Positions 53,140 through 63,443 of a DNA stretch of 64,000 bases are shown here, piece after piece (within the stretch, counting starts at the first letter, position 1; the number at the start of each line of letters is the position of its first letter). The DNA comes from Bacillota bacterium. GTDB lineage: Bacteria > Bacillota > Clostridia > Lachnospirales > Lachnospiraceae. The notes under the pieces are model-generated. The model saw nothing but the letters and a program-made list of their open reading frames with translations, ran no database searches and was not told where the DNA came from. The stretch covers positions 124,001 to 188,000 of the forward strand of contig JAEXOU010000009.1 of the NCBI GenBank assembly GCA_023439125.1, in the 5' to 3' direction. The translations under genes and the position numbers were made by a program.

Positions 53140-55176
53140 ATGAAGGTAACAGATGACTTAACAACAATTAAGGGGATTGGAGAAAAGGCTGCACAGAAAT
53201 TTTCTAGGCTTGGAATATTCAGTGTAAATGATCTGCTAGAACACTATCCTAGAGATTATGACGTGTTTCAAATGCCAGTACCAATCGGCAACGTAAGAGA
53301 GGGAGAGGTAGTATCGATTGAGGCATCACTCAGTGGAATAGTTGAAACGAAGAAGGTACGCCATCTGCAGATTCTTACGTGTATTGTGCGTGATCCTTCT
53401 GGACAAATTAAGCTGACGTGGTTTAATCAGCCATTTTTAAAGAATACACTCAAAATTGCTAACCGATATATCTTTCGAGGGAAAGTTGTTCGTAAAGGAT
53501 TTCAGTTGGCTATGGAACAGCCTAAGATTTATCGTTTGGAGGAATATCGCGCATTACTTAATTTGTTGCAACCAATTTATCCTTTGACGGAAGGTTTAAC
53601 GAACCATGCAGTATCAAAAGCAGTTGATATAGCGCTTGCGAGTACTGATGGAATTGAAGAATTTTTACCAAAACGTATTATTAAGGAGAATAACTTAATT
53701 TCTCGAAAAGCTGCGTTGCGCGAAATACATTTTCCAAAATCAAGACAAACAATGCTAGAAGCAAGAAAACGACTTGTATTTGATGAATTTTTCTTATTTA
53801 CATTAATTTTGGCGAGAATTCGCGAAAATAAACAAGTGATAAAAAACTCATTTTTTATAGAAGAAAAAGAAACCGTAAATGAAATGATTGCTAACTTACC
53901 ATATGAGTTAACAAATGCTCAGAAAAAAGTGTTAAATGAAATCAATCATGATATATGTAGCGAAAAAACTATGAATCGTCTGGTTCAAGGTGATGTTGGT
54001 TCTGGTAAGACGATTTTAGCAGTGCTGGCATTAATGACAGTAGCCTTGAATGGATATCAGGGATGTTTTATGGTTCCTACCGAGGTTTTAGCGAAACAGC
54101 ATTTAATCTCATTACAAGAGACACTGACACCTTATGGAATTCGAATTGAGATGCTTACCGGTTCGATGACAGCAGCTGCTAAGAGAAAGGTATATGAGAG
54201 AATTCAACAGCATGAAGTAGATATTATTGTTGGAACTCATGCATTAATTCAAGAAAAGGTTGTATACGACAAGCTTGCGTTGGTTATTACGGATGAACAG
54301 CATCGATTTGGTGTAAAGCAAAGAGAATGTTTAATGAATAAAGGTAATAATCCTCATGTGTTAGTCATGAGCGCAACACCAATTCCACGAACTTTAGCAA
54401 TTATTCTTTATGGTGATTTGGATATTTCAATCGTCGATGAGTTGCCAGCGAATCGTCTCCCAATTAAAAATTGTGTCGTGGACACCTCCTATCGTGAGAA
54501 AGCATATCAATTTATAGGTAAGGAGATTGCACAAGGCCGACAAGCATATGTGATATGTCCAATGGTAGAAGAAAGCGAGAATATGGAGGCCGAGAATGTA
54601 ATTGAATATACAGAAAAGCTAAAAGAGGCACTACCACATATTCCAGGAATTGATTATCTACATGGTAAGATGAAGGCGAAAGAAAAAGATGCAATCATGG
54701 AACGTTTTGTGTCTGGTGAAATCAAAATTTTAGTATCAACAACGGTAGTCGAGGTTGGTGTGAATGTACCAAATTCGACGGTAATGATGATTGAGAATGC
54801 CGAACGGTTTGGTCTTGCTCAGCTTCATCAGTTACGAGGTCGAGTTGGTAGAGGCAAGCATCAGTCTTATTGTATTTTAGTGAGTGGTTCTAATTCGAAA
54901 GAAACGATGCAACGACTTGAAATCTTAAATCAATCGAATGATGGTTTTTTCATTGCCTCAGAGGATTTGAAATTAAGAGGTCCTGGTGATATGTTTGGTA
55001 TTCGTCAAAGTGGAGAGATGGAATTTAAGCTAGGTGATATCTATAATGATGCTGCAATGCTTAAGGCAGCTAATGATAGCGCAAAGAGCTTAACACCGAA
55101 AGAGTATCTAGAGCTTTATAAGGATTATCCTGCATTGGAGGGAAAACTGAATTCCTATACTGCAAGCACTCTCTAA
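53140..55176 (+). CDS. recG: ATP-dependent DNA helicase RecG
   Basis: RecG (678 residues) remodels stalled replication forks and branch-migrates Holliday junctions. Visible are the N-terminal wedge/OB domain (about 60-150), Walker A RLVQGDVGSGKTILA (about 283-297), the DEQHRFG box (about 388-394), MSATPIPRT (about 411-419) and the C-terminal helicase block GLAQLHQLRGRVGRG (about 565-579). Length and order are normal. AGGATG precedes the ATG. It begins about 150 bases behind yloV, after terminator and palindrome gamma. Confidence 0.97.
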   Translation: MKVTDDLTTIKGIGEKAAQKFSRLGIFSVNDLLEHYPRDYDVFQMPVPIGNVREGEVVSIEASLSGIVETKKVRHLQILTCIVRDPSGQIKLTWFNQPFLKNTLKIANRYIFRGKVVRKGFQLAMEQPKIYRLEEYRALLNLLQPIYPLTEGLTNHAVSKAVDIALASTDGIEEFLPKRIIKENNLISRKAALREIHFPKSRQTMLEARKRLVFDEFFLFTLILARIRENKQVIKNSFFIEEKETVNEMIANLPYELTNAQKKVLNEINHDICSEKTMNRLVQGDVGSGKTILAVLALMTVALNGYQGCFMVPTEVLAKQHLISLQETLTPYGIRIEMLTGSMTAAAKRKVYERIQQHEVDIIVGTHALIQEKVVYDKLALVITDEQHRFGVKQRECLMNKGNNPHVLVMSATPIPRTLAIILYGDLDISIVDELPANRLPIKNCVVDTSYREKAYQFIGKEIAQGRQAYVICPMVEESENMEAENVIEYTEKLKEALPHIPGIDYLHGKMKAKEKDAIMERFVSGEIKILVSTTVVEVGVNVPNSTVMMIENAERFGLAQLHQLRGRVGRGKHQSYCILVSGSNSKETMQRLEILNQSNDGFFIASEDLKLRGPGDMFGIRQSGEMEFKLGDIYNDAAMLKAANDSAKSLTPKEYLELYKDYPALEGKLNSYTASTL

Positions 55177-55295
55177 AAGGAAAAACATCTTTTAAAGTAG
55201 TTTAAGTTATAGTATAATAAAACGTAGCAGTGTAGAAATAAGTAAACTTAAGGTGCATTTACATCTATAATGAATTAGTTAGGAAGGACTTTTAT

Positions 55296-56912
55296 ATGCA
55301 ACAGAACTTGTCAGAACAACAACTGAATAAAATCGCACGTCAAAATTATGCAATTCTGTCAAAGTATTGTTCTATTTTAACCGATGAGGGCTATTGGGAC
55401 GAACCTAACAAGATACTTAAGAAGTCGATTAATGAGATGCTGGATTTGTATTTACAATCTTGTTTGATTCATGTTGCAATCGATTGTTGCAATCGAATTA
55501 ATCAAGCACAGCTTCATCTTCTTGCATCTTTAACTGATACAAATCCTTATGCAATTTCTGAATATGAGGAAGTTGCCTTGGAGACGATTGAGACAGCACA
55601 GCGCTTTATGTCATCACCACCAATTCTTCTTCAGTTGGTTGGTATGCGCGATATCAAAGATAATAAAACGTTAGGTGGACTATTTTTTGATGCCATTCTT
55701 AATATCCTATTGGTTATGGTGTATTTAAGTACTGCAACAGCTGCAGTATATATGAAGTGTCTTCAGGAATATTGCAAAAATGCAGCTATATTTATACAGA
55801 ATGCAAAGAATCGAGCAACAAATGTGGATGATAAATATCTATTTAAAAAAATTTGTGTCCAGGACTTAACAAGTAGTACAGAATCATTAAAAAAAGCTGG
55901 AGAAGATTTTATTAAGTATAAAGAGGATACTCTATTTTATCGCGATTCAAAACAAAACAATGATACTGGTTTAGAATCAGCGAAAACTTCAGCTACCTTA
56001 GTTAAGAAACAGCAGGTGAAAGAAAGTGCGAAAGAGGAGGAAAAAGAAGTAGTCCTCCTAAAGCAAGTCAAGAGTTTGAACCAGGAAAACAGACTGGATG
56101 AGCTATTACAAGAATTAAGTAATTTGATTGGCTTAGAGGATGTAAAAAGCGAAATCCGCTCCTTGATCAATTTAATCAAAGTTAAAAAACTTCGAGAAAA
56201 ATATTGCTTACCTGGGATGGATATGTCCTACCATATGGTATTTAGTGGGAGTCCTGGAACAGGAAAAACAACGGTTGCAAGGTTAGTCGCAGAGATTTAT
56301 AAAGAATTAGGCTTACTCTCGAAGGGTATTTTAGTTGAAACAGACCGTTCTGGATTAGTAGCAGGATACGTAGGACAAACAGCGATTAAAGTGAAGGAAG
56401 TCGTTGAGAAAGCAATTGGAGGAGTATTATTTATTGATGAAGCCTATTCGTTGTCTTCCCAAGTGGGTGCAAATGACTTTGGAGCTGAAGCAATTGATAC
56501 TCTTGTCAAACTTATGGAAGATAATCGTGACGATCTTGTAGTTATCGTTGCAGGATACACAGATGAGATGAAACAGTTCTTAAGTGCGAATACTGGATTA
56601 ATTTCACGTTTTAATAAATTCATAGAATTTAAAGACTATAGCAAAGATGAATTAATTGCTATCTTACATTGCATGGCACATCGAAGTGGATTTGCAATTG
56701 ATGAAGATGCGATTGCTTTAGTTGAGGCTTACCTCGAACATATGGATGAAAGAACAAGAGCAAGCTTTGGTAATGCGCGAGGAATTCGCAATCTATTTGA
56801 AAAAATCGTCGTTTCACAGGCTAACCGCATTGTTACATATGAGACTCCAACAATGGAGCAATTATCAATGATACAGAAGGAAGATGTGGAATCATTAATT
56901 CGAGATAGGTAG
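55296..56912 (+). CDS. SpoVK/CbxX-like AAA+ ATPase
   Basis: The 538-residue protein has an N-terminal helical part of about 270 residues, which I do not recognise, then one AAA+ module: SNLIGLEDVKSEI, Walker A FSGSPGTGKTTVA (about 311-323), VGQTAIKV (about 369), Walker B GGVLFIDEAYSL (about 384-395), sensor AGYTDEM and arginine finger region ISRFNKFIEF. This is the CbxX/CfqX family that includes the Bacillus sporulation protein SpoVK. The family is often involved in remodelling a partner enzyme. It is 12 bases from the next gene and so is probably in the glycan operon. Confidence 0.88.
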   Translation: MQQNLSEQQLNKIARQNYAILSKYCSILTDEGYWDEPNKILKKSINEMLDLYLQSCLIHVAIDCCNRINQAQLHLLASLTDTNPYAISEYEEVALETIETAQRFMSSPPILLQLVGMRDIKDNKTLGGLFFDAILNILLVMVYLSTATAAVYMKCLQEYCKNAAIFIQNAKNRATNVDDKYLFKKICVQDLTSSTESLKKAGEDFIKYKEDTLFYRDSKQNNDTGLESAKTSATLVKKQQVKESAKEEEKEVVLLKQVKSLNQENRLDELLQELSNLIGLEDVKSEIRSLINLIKVKKLREKYCLPGMDMSYHMVFSGSPGTGKTTVARLVAEIYKELGLLSKGILVETDRSGLVAGYVGQTAIKVKEVVEKAIGGVLFIDEAYSLSSQVGANDFGAEAIDTLVKLMEDNRDDLVVIVAGYTDEMKQFLSANTGLISRFNKFIEFKDYSKDELIAILHCMAHRSGFAIDEDAIALVEAYLEHMDERTRASFGNARGIRNLFEKIVVSQANRIVTYETPTMEQLSMIQKEDVESLIRDR

Positions 56913-56924
56913 CGAGGTGATTAT

Positions 56925-58991
56925 ATGAGCGCAATATTGTATTTGATTATTTGTTTTTGTACCGGTTATGTTATCTGCACTTATGCTGTTCCTAACATGG
57001 GCAGCATCACAAATACAACGTATCGAAACAATCACATCAATATCAATCAACGATTTTTAACATTCCCAGTATACTTTATTACTGGTACAATCTTGGTTAC
57101 TTGGACCACATATATATTGGCAGTTTTGTTTCAGAATAAAGAACAACCATTAATTTTTGCTAATGTAATCTCATTAAGTATTTTTTTGATTTTTTCAGTG
57201 GTTGGAATTTACTTTAAAAAGTTCAGAATAAAAGATACTAAAAAATCAAATGCACAATTTACGTTAAAAGATTGTATTTTCGTTGTATTAGTTGCCTTCC
57301 TTACGATACATTTAATGTGGACAACCGTTCATGCATCCAATGGGCATCTATATATTGGCTATACTGTATTCAGTGATTTCTCACCTCATATTGGTATGAT
57401 ACGAAGCTTTTCTGCTAGTAAGAATTTTCCGACAACCTATTCTCACTTTGCAGGTGCAGATATTCGATATCATTTTATGTTTCAATTTTTAGTTGGTAAT
57501 CTCGAATTTTTGGGTTTAAGAATTGATTGGGCGATCAATCTTCCAAGTATAATCGGGTTTATGAGTTCCTTTTTCTTATTATTTGTTTTAGCAGTGAAGC
57601 TATCAGGAAAACGCGCAGTAGGATACTTAAGTTGCTTGTTTTTTGCTTTTCGAAGTTCCAAAAGTTTATTTGCGTTTTTGGCACAAGTACCAAAAGGAAC
57701 GAATATTTTTAAAGCCCTATATGATAATAGAACTTTTCTAGCTACAACACCTAATGAGGATTGGGGCTTATGGAACTTAAATGTTTATTGCAATCAGAGA
57801 CATTTAGCGTTTACGATTCCAATGATGTTATTTGTAATTATATTGTTTTTACCAACGGTATATGAGTCAATCGAAAAGCTAGTACAGAAACTAGAGGAAT
57901 TGCATAAGAAGAGATCTTTGACGAGATTTGATTTAAAAAAAAGTAAGTTGGAAACCGTCATTGTTCATTGTTTCTTTACAAAGGATGCTTGGAAGGTTCA
58001 AAATCTTTCCTTAGCAGTATTTTCTGGTATTTTGATTGGTACCCTTGCCTTTTGGAATGGAGCAGTGACGATTGCCATTTTGCTGGTTTTATTTGTTATG
58101 GCAGTTGTGGCAAACAGAAAACTGGAATATTTGATTACTGCCTGTATTTCTGTAATTTTATCTTTTATTCAAACATCGGTGTTTATTCAGGGTGAGTCGG
58201 TTAGCCCTAAATTTGAATTTGGTTTTATTGCAGAGAATAAAACTCTTTTTGGTGTGATTGATTATATCCTTAGACTGACTGGAATTCTACCATTTGTGCT
58301 TTTAATTGCGTTTCTTGTTATGAAGGGAACTAGGCGATATGTGATGATTGCATTTTCAGCACCTTTTATTTTTTCGTTCTGTATCTCTTTAACAACAGAT
58401 GTGACAGTAAATCATAAATATATTATGCTTTCTATTATGTTATTATCGATTTTCGCTGCTATTCTTATTGTTAAGCTCTTTTCAGTTAAAAAAATATTGA
58501 TTCGTTTTTTTACTGTCATTACAGTGCTATTGCTAACAGTATCTGGATTTTATGACTATATTACCGTAATCCGTAAAAATCAAGAAGCAATTGATCTTAA
58601 TTTAGAAAGTGAGTTAACAAAATGGATTATTAATAACTGTGATTCTGATGATATTATTCTATCTTCCAATTATTCGCTCAATCAAGTAGTACTTGGTGGA
58701 GGTATGCTATTTCTTGGATGGCCATATTATGGTTGGTCCGCTGGATATGATACGGATGGTAGAGCACAACTTGTTAGGGAAATGTTTGAAGCCAATACAA
58801 GTGAGAAATTAGATGCATTAGCGAAAGACAATAATATACGTTATATAATTGTAGATAAGGATTGCAGAGATAGTGTGGATTATACAGTAAATGAATATAA
58901 TATTGCTACCACATATGAAACTGTGTATGAAGAAGGTAGTGATGAATGGAAAATCTCAATTTATGATACAAAACGATTGAGATATGAATAA
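56925..58991 (+). CDS. Polytopic GT-C-like membrane protein
   Basis: The 688-residue protein has about 13 hydrophobic segments, with a large extracytoplasmic C-terminal part (from about 575, KLDALAKDNNIRYIIVDKDC). The first half has short acidic or polar loops between helices (YTVFSDFSPHIGMIRSFSAS; GADIRYHFMFQFLVGNLEF). This resembles GT-C glycosyltransferases that use polyprenyl-phosphate sugars, though I cannot name the family. It starts 12 bases after the AAA+ gene and is followed by glf. Confidence 0.65.
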   Translation: MSAILYLIICFCTGYVICTYAVPNMGSITNTTYRNNHININQRFLTFPVYFITGTILVTWTTYILAVLFQNKEQPLIFANVISLSIFLIFSVVGIYFKKFRIKDTKKSNAQFTLKDCIFVVLVAFLTIHLMWTTVHASNGHLYIGYTVFSDFSPHIGMIRSFSASKNFPTTYSHFAGADIRYHFMFQFLVGNLEFLGLRIDWAINLPSIIGFMSSFFLLFVLAVKLSGKRAVGYLSCLFFAFRSSKSLFAFLAQVPKGTNIFKALYDNRTFLATTPNEDWGLWNLNVYCNQRHLAFTIPMMLFVIILFLPTVYESIEKLVQKLEELHKKRSLTRFDLKKSKLETVIVHCFFTKDAWKVQNLSLAVFSGILIGTLAFWNGAVTIAILLVLFVMAVVANRKLEYLITACISVILSFIQTSVFIQGESVSPKFEFGFIAENKTLFGVIDYILRLTGILPFVLLIAFLVMKGTRRYVMIAFSAPFIFSFCISLTTDVTVNHKYIMLSIMLLSIFAAILIVKLFSVKKILIRFFTVITVLLLTVSGFYDYITVIRKNQEAIDLNLESELTKWIINNCDSDDIILSSNYSLNQVVLGGGMLFLGWPYYGWSAGYDTDGRAQLVREMFEANTSEKLDALAKDNNIRYIIVDKDCRDSVDYTVNEYNIATTYETVYEEGSDEWKISIYDTKRLRYE

Positions 58992-59012
58992 TCTTAATGG
59001 AGGAATAGTGGG

Positions 59013-60104
59013 ATGTACTATAAGTATGTTGTTGTTGGAGCAGGACTCGCAGGATTAACGGTTGCAGAGAGAATTGCAAACGAATTGAATGAAAAAGTCT
59101 TAGTGATTGAAAAAAGAAATCATATCGGTGGCAATGTTTACGATTCATATAATGAAGATGGAATCTTAATTCATAATTATGGACCACATATTTTCCACAC
59201 GAATGATAAAAAGGTATATGATTATTTGAGTAAATTTACAAAATGGAATGATTTTTGGCATCGTGTTTTAACTTATGTAGATGGCAATCTCATTCCAATG
59301 CCTATTACGGTTGAGACGATCAATCGTTTGTATAATTTGAATCTCTCCTGTGAAGAAGTAGAGGATTTTTTAAAGAAAAAATCAGTTCCAATTGAGGAAA
59401 TTAAAACAAGCAGAGATGTAGCGTTAAGTCGAGTTGGAGAGGAAATATATCAGAAATTTTTTGAGAATTATACAAAAAAACAGTGGGGTGTTGATCCTGC
59501 GAATATTGATACTTCTGTTATCTCAAGAATTCCGATTCGCTATAATAGGGATACGAGATACTTTGCAGATCGCTATCAAGGAATGCCAAAATACGGATAT
59601 ACTAAAATGTGCGAGAAGATGGTTGCCAATAAAAATATCAAGTTGTTATTAAATACGGATTATAAAGAAGTGATTGGTGACATTCGTTATGATAAATTAA
59701 TTTATACTGGACCTACAGATTATTATTATGATTATAAGTACGGAAAGTTAAGCTATCGCAGTATTGATTTTGTATTTGAAACTTTTGATTGTGAAAAATA
59801 TCAAGAGGCACCGGTAGTAAATTATCCAAATGATTACGATTTTACTAGAATCACAGAGTTTAAGCAGTTAACATGGCAAGAACACAAAAAGACAACGATT
59901 CTTAAGGAGTTTCCAACAGCAGATGGGGAACCATATTACCCATTCCCAACCAAAGAATGCAAAGCTCAGTTCGCAAATTACCAGGAAGATATGGAGAAAG
60001 AGACTAAGGTGTATTTCCTTGGTCGCTTAGCACAATATCGTTATTATAACATGGACGCAGTAGTGGCAGAAAGTTTAAGTTTGTTCGAATCGATTCGGGG
60101 ATAA
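59013..60104 (+). CDS. glf: UDP-galactopyranose mutase
   Basis: The 363-residue flavoenzyme converts UDP-galactopyranose to UDP-galactofuranose, the donor for galactofuranosyl glycans. It begins with the FAD-binding VVVGAGLAGLTVAERIA (about 5-21) and contains RNHIGGNVYDSYN, YGPHIFHT, the PMPITVETINRLY region and the signature EYLTWQEH-like FKQLTWQEHKKTTI. GGAGG precedes the ATG. Bacterial Glf proteins are usually 360-400 residues, so this is full length. The glycosyltransferase genes that follow are its natural users. Confidence 0.95.
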   Translation: MYYKYVVVGAGLAGLTVAERIANELNEKVLVIEKRNHIGGNVYDSYNEDGILIHNYGPHIFHTNDKKVYDYLSKFTKWNDFWHRVLTYVDGNLIPMPITVETINRLYNLNLSCEEVEDFLKKKSVPIEEIKTSRDVALSRVGEEIYQKFFENYTKKQWGVDPANIDTSVISRIPIRYNRDTRYFADRYQGMPKYGYTKMCEKMVANKNIKLLLNTDYKEVIGDIRYDKLIYTGPTDYYYDYKYGKLSYRSIDFVFETFDCEKYQEAPVVNYPNDYDFTRITEFKQLTWQEHKKTTILKEFPTADGEPYYPFPTKECKAQFANYQEDMEKETKVYFLGRLAQYRYYNMDAVVAESLSLFESIRG

Positions 60105-60127
60105 TCAAAAAAGGAGAGGTATGTTAT

Positions 60128-60853
60128 ATGAGTGAAGGGAATGATAAGCTATATATTGTAATACCAGCGTATAATGAAGAAGAGAACATTGAAGCAGTAA
60201 TCAAAGATTGGCACCCAATTGTTGAGAAGGTAGGAAATGGCTCTAAAATTGTGATTATTGATGATGGAAGCAAAGATCAAACATATCAGATTATGAAAGA
60301 CTTAAATGGGAAGTATCCTTTCTTAGAGCCTTTGACAAAGCCAAATGGTGGTCATGGAGCAACGGTCCTTTATGGTTACCATTATGCATTAGAAGCAGGG
60401 GCAGATTATGTCTTTCAGACAGATTCCGATGGTCAGACAGTACCAGAGGAGTTTTGGGAATTTTGGAAACGAAGAAAAAAATATGCAATGGTGATTGGTC
60501 ATAGAAAAGGAAGACAAGATGGATTTTCAAGAGTTATCGTTACAAAGACATTAAAGCTTGTCTGCCGTGTTTGCTTTCATGTTTCACTTATCGATGCGAA
60601 TACACCATTTCGATTAATGCAGGCACCAACATTAAAGGAAAATCTAAAACAGGTTCCAAAAGACTTTAATTTATCCAATGTAATTTTATCTGTTATTTAT
60701 GCGAAAAAGAAGCAGCCAGTGAAATATATGAAGATTACATTTAAGCCAAGACAAGGTGGCGTTAACTCAATTAATTTGAAGAAAATATTTAAGATTGGAA
60801 AACAAGCAGTCAAAGACTTTAGAACGATTAATAGATGTATTAAAGTTCAATAG
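60128..60853 (+). CDS. GT2 glycosyltransferase, polyprenyl-phosphate sugar synthase-like
   Basis: The 241-residue protein starts LYIVIPAYNEEENIEAVIKD, the GT-A nucleotide-sugar fold, has VIIDDGSKDQTY (about 38-49) and a metal-binding DxD in TDSDGQTVPEE (about 99-109). Such DPM1/GtrB-type proteins transfer a sugar from a nucleotide donor to a polyprenyl phosphate. No C-terminal membrane helices are present, so it is of the short soluble type. It sits between glf and the DUF2298 gene and may supply lipid-linked sugars to the GT-C proteins. Confidence 0.85.
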   Translation: MSEGNDKLYIVIPAYNEEENIEAVIKDWHPIVEKVGNGSKIVIIDDGSKDQTYQIMKDLNGKYPFLEPLTKPNGGHGATVLYGYHYALEAGADYVFQTDSDGQTVPEEFWEFWKRRKKYAMVIGHRKGRQDGFSRVIVTKTLKLVCRVCFHVSLIDANTPFRLMQAPTLKENLKQVPKDFNLSNVILSVIYAKKKQPVKYMKITFKPRQGGVNSINLKKIFKIGKQAVKDFRTINRCIKVQ

Positions 60854-60884
60854 ATTTTGACTAGTAATGAGGAGACTTGTAATA

Positions 60885-63404
60885 ATGAAACGTAGTAAGG
60901 AACATTATATTGTAACCTATGGCTTTAGGTTCTTGATATTGATTGTAGCTCTTGCAGTTGGAAAACAATTGCTTGGCTCTGACTTCACGCCATTTATCAA
61001 ATGGTGGCTAACGTTGTTCGTAATAACGATAACTTTTTATCCAGTGATCGGAATCATATTTAAAAGATTCCATGATGGTGGTTGGATCTTTTGTAAGACG
61101 ATAGGTTTGGCACTTGCAGGCTACGCAATGTGGTTATTAAGCTCAGTTCGAATCTTAAAATTCCGTCAGGATAATGCTATCCTAACGCTTGGCCTCTGTT
61201 TTTTGATTAACCTTGCAATTGTAGCAACGTTGTGCTTATTCAACAATAAAAAATTGGAGAAAAAAATTACTCTCCAAGAGATGTACCAGTTCGACCTTGA
61301 AAAACTGAAATCCATGATAACAGTAGAAGTTATGTTTTTAGTTTTATTTTTATTTTGGACTTATGTCCGTGGATTTAAACCAGAGGTATCGAATACGGAA
61401 AGTCCAATGGATTATGGATTTATGGCAGCAATGATGAGAGCTGATTATTTGCCTGCTGAAGATATCTGGATGTCAGGAAAAGCCATTAACTATTATTATG
61501 TTGGTCAGTATTTTGCAACCTATCTAACGAAACTGTCTGGAGTGACTGTTAATGTTGGATATAATCTAGCACTGATGACAATCTCAAGCGGTGCGTTTAC
61601 ACTAGCATATTCTTTAGTATACAATATAATGAAGACCTTTACGTATGATTGCCGCTTAAGAAAACGTAATACGGGGAATGAACTAATAAAGATTCCTATA
61701 AAAAAAATCACTCATACATGGTGTGTAATCTCCGGTTTCTTAGCTGCATTTGCTGTTGTATTTTCAGGTAATATGCATTATGTCATATATAATTGGATAA
61801 AACCAACATACGAAAAGCTAGCCGGCAAGGAGGTTTCCTCCTTTTGGTGGCCAAATTCGACAAGATATATTGGATATAATCCAGATGTACCAAATGATAA
61901 GACGATTCATGAGTTCCCTGCCTATTCTTTTATCTTAGGTGATTTACATGCTCATGTATTTAATATTATCTTTGTTATGTCGGTTCTTGGCTTGTTATTT
62001 GCTTTTTTATTATATCGAAAAGATAAGATGGATGACCTTCGTTTGGGAGTTTCTGTACGACGACCAGATTTTAAGAAAGAGGCTTTTCAACCAATTATTC
62101 TGTTGTTAGGATTTTTCATCGGTTTGTTTCATATGACAAATTATTGGGATTTCCCGATTTATTATGTCGTATGTGGGGCTATTATCTTATTTTCGAATCT
62201 TGTTATTTATCAGTTTTCACTCGATGCAATTAAACTAACAGCTGTTCATGCGGCTGTAATTATGGTGCTTGCAAAAATTGTTGCATTACCATTTACGTTG
62301 AACTTTGATCAGATATCATCTCGAATTTGTATTGCTACAAATCATTCATTATGGTACCAATTACTTATCTTATGGGGACTTCCAACGATCACAGTTGCAT
62401 ATTATGTAATAGCAAGATATCGAGACCTTAGATGGGAAGGATATATTACAATCAAAGGTCAAGATTATTATAAGAAAAAAGCAAGCAAATCAAAGAAAAA
62501 GATAATGGATTCAGATAAAAGAGACACCAATATGATAGCTTTTCGTGGTGAGAAGAATAAATTGTTCCAATTTATGGAGCATCTACAAATTGCAGATTTA
62601 TTCGTAGTTACGATTGGCTTATGTGCGATTGGATTAATCATTCTTCCTGAAGTTATCTATGTTGAAGATATTTATCCATCGTATTCACGCGCTAATACTA
62701 TGTTTAAATTGACTTATCAGGGATATATCATGTTTGGATTAAGTATGGCATATATCTTAATTCGAGCAATTCGTTATGCAAGATTTTGCGTTCGAAGAGT
62801 ATTCGCTTGTATTGGAGTGTTCTTATTGCTTTGGACTTGTGTTTATAGTGTAACGTCAATCAACATGTGGCAAGGTAATATATTTAAAAAAGAGAACTTC
62901 AAGAATTTAGATAGTATAGAATTTATGAAAGCTCGGTGTGAAGATGATTATAAAGCAATTCTGTGGCTCAATAAGAATGTTAAAGGAGCAAAAGTAATTA
63001 CAGAAGCTTATGGCGCTAGTTATTCTAACTATAATCGCATCTCTGCATTTACTGGATTACCAACGATTATTGGTTGGCAGACACATGAACATCTCTGGCG
63101 AAGCGGAGCACTTGGAGGTTTTCCACCGGAAGTAACAGAGCGTAATGAAGACGTAACAAAAATTTATACTTCTACCGATCAGAATGAAATACTATACTAT
63201 TTAAAGAAGTATGATGTTGACTATATTTATATTGGGATAATGGAAAAAGAACAATTTACGGCTAGTAATAATGAAGTCTTAAAAGGTTTAGGAAAAGTCG
63301 TATTTGATTCACCAATTACACCAGAAAAGGATTATGAAACAGTAATCATTGAAGTAAATAAAGAGTTATATAATACAGTAGATAAAGTAATATTAGGAGA
63401 ATAA
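60885..63404 (+). CDS. DUF2298 membrane protein
   Basis: The 839-residue polytopic protein has about 18 hydrophobic segments. DUF2298 features are a MDYGFMAAMMRADYLPAEDIW block (about 187-207, shown in part), INYYYVGQYFATYLTKLSG, EFPAYSFILGDLHAHV (about 338-353) and, near the end, the repeated GWQTHEHLW. The family is widespread and linked to glycosylation loci; a GT-C role is likely. ATG 60885, with GAGGAG ten bases ahead, is preferred to ATG 60867. It shares its operon with glf and the GT2 gene. Confidence 0.85.
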   Translation: MKRSKEHYIVTYGFRFLILIVALAVGKQLLGSDFTPFIKWWLTLFVITITFYPVIGIIFKRFHDGGWIFCKTIGLALAGYAMWLLSSVRILKFRQDNAILTLGLCFLINLAIVATLCLFNNKKLEKKITLQEMYQFDLEKLKSMITVEVMFLVLFLFWTYVRGFKPEVSNTESPMDYGFMAAMMRADYLPAEDIWMSGKAINYYYVGQYFATYLTKLSGVTVNVGYNLALMTISSGAFTLAYSLVYNIMKTFTYDCRLRKRNTGNELIKIPIKKITHTWCVISGFLAAFAVVFSGNMHYVIYNWIKPTYEKLAGKEVSSFWWPNSTRYIGYNPDVPNDKTIHEFPAYSFILGDLHAHVFNIIFVMSVLGLLFAFLLYRKDKMDDLRLGVSVRRPDFKKEAFQPIILLLGFFIGLFHMTNYWDFPIYYVVCGAIILFSNLVIYQFSLDAIKLTAVHAAVIMVLAKIVALPFTLNFDQISSRICIATNHSLWYQLLILWGLPTITVAYYVIARYRDLRWEGYITIKGQDYYKKKASKSKKKIMDSDKRDTNMIAFRGEKNKLFQFMEHLQIADLFVVTIGLCAIGLIILPEVIYVEDIYPSYSRANTMFKLTYQGYIMFGLSMAYILIRAIRYARFCVRRVFACIGVFLLLWTCVYSVTSINMWQGNIFKKENFKNLDSIEFMKARCEDDYKAILWLNKNVKGAKVITEAYGASYSNYNRISAFTGLPTIIGWQTHEHLWRSGALGGFPPEVTERNEDVTKIYTSTDQNEILYYLKKYDVDYIYIGIMEKEQFTASNNEVLKGLGKVVFDSPITPEKDYETVIIEVNKELYNTVDKVILGE

Positions 63405-63443
63405 TAAATTGTTTATTGTTGTCCAGTTTTTGGGGGAAATACT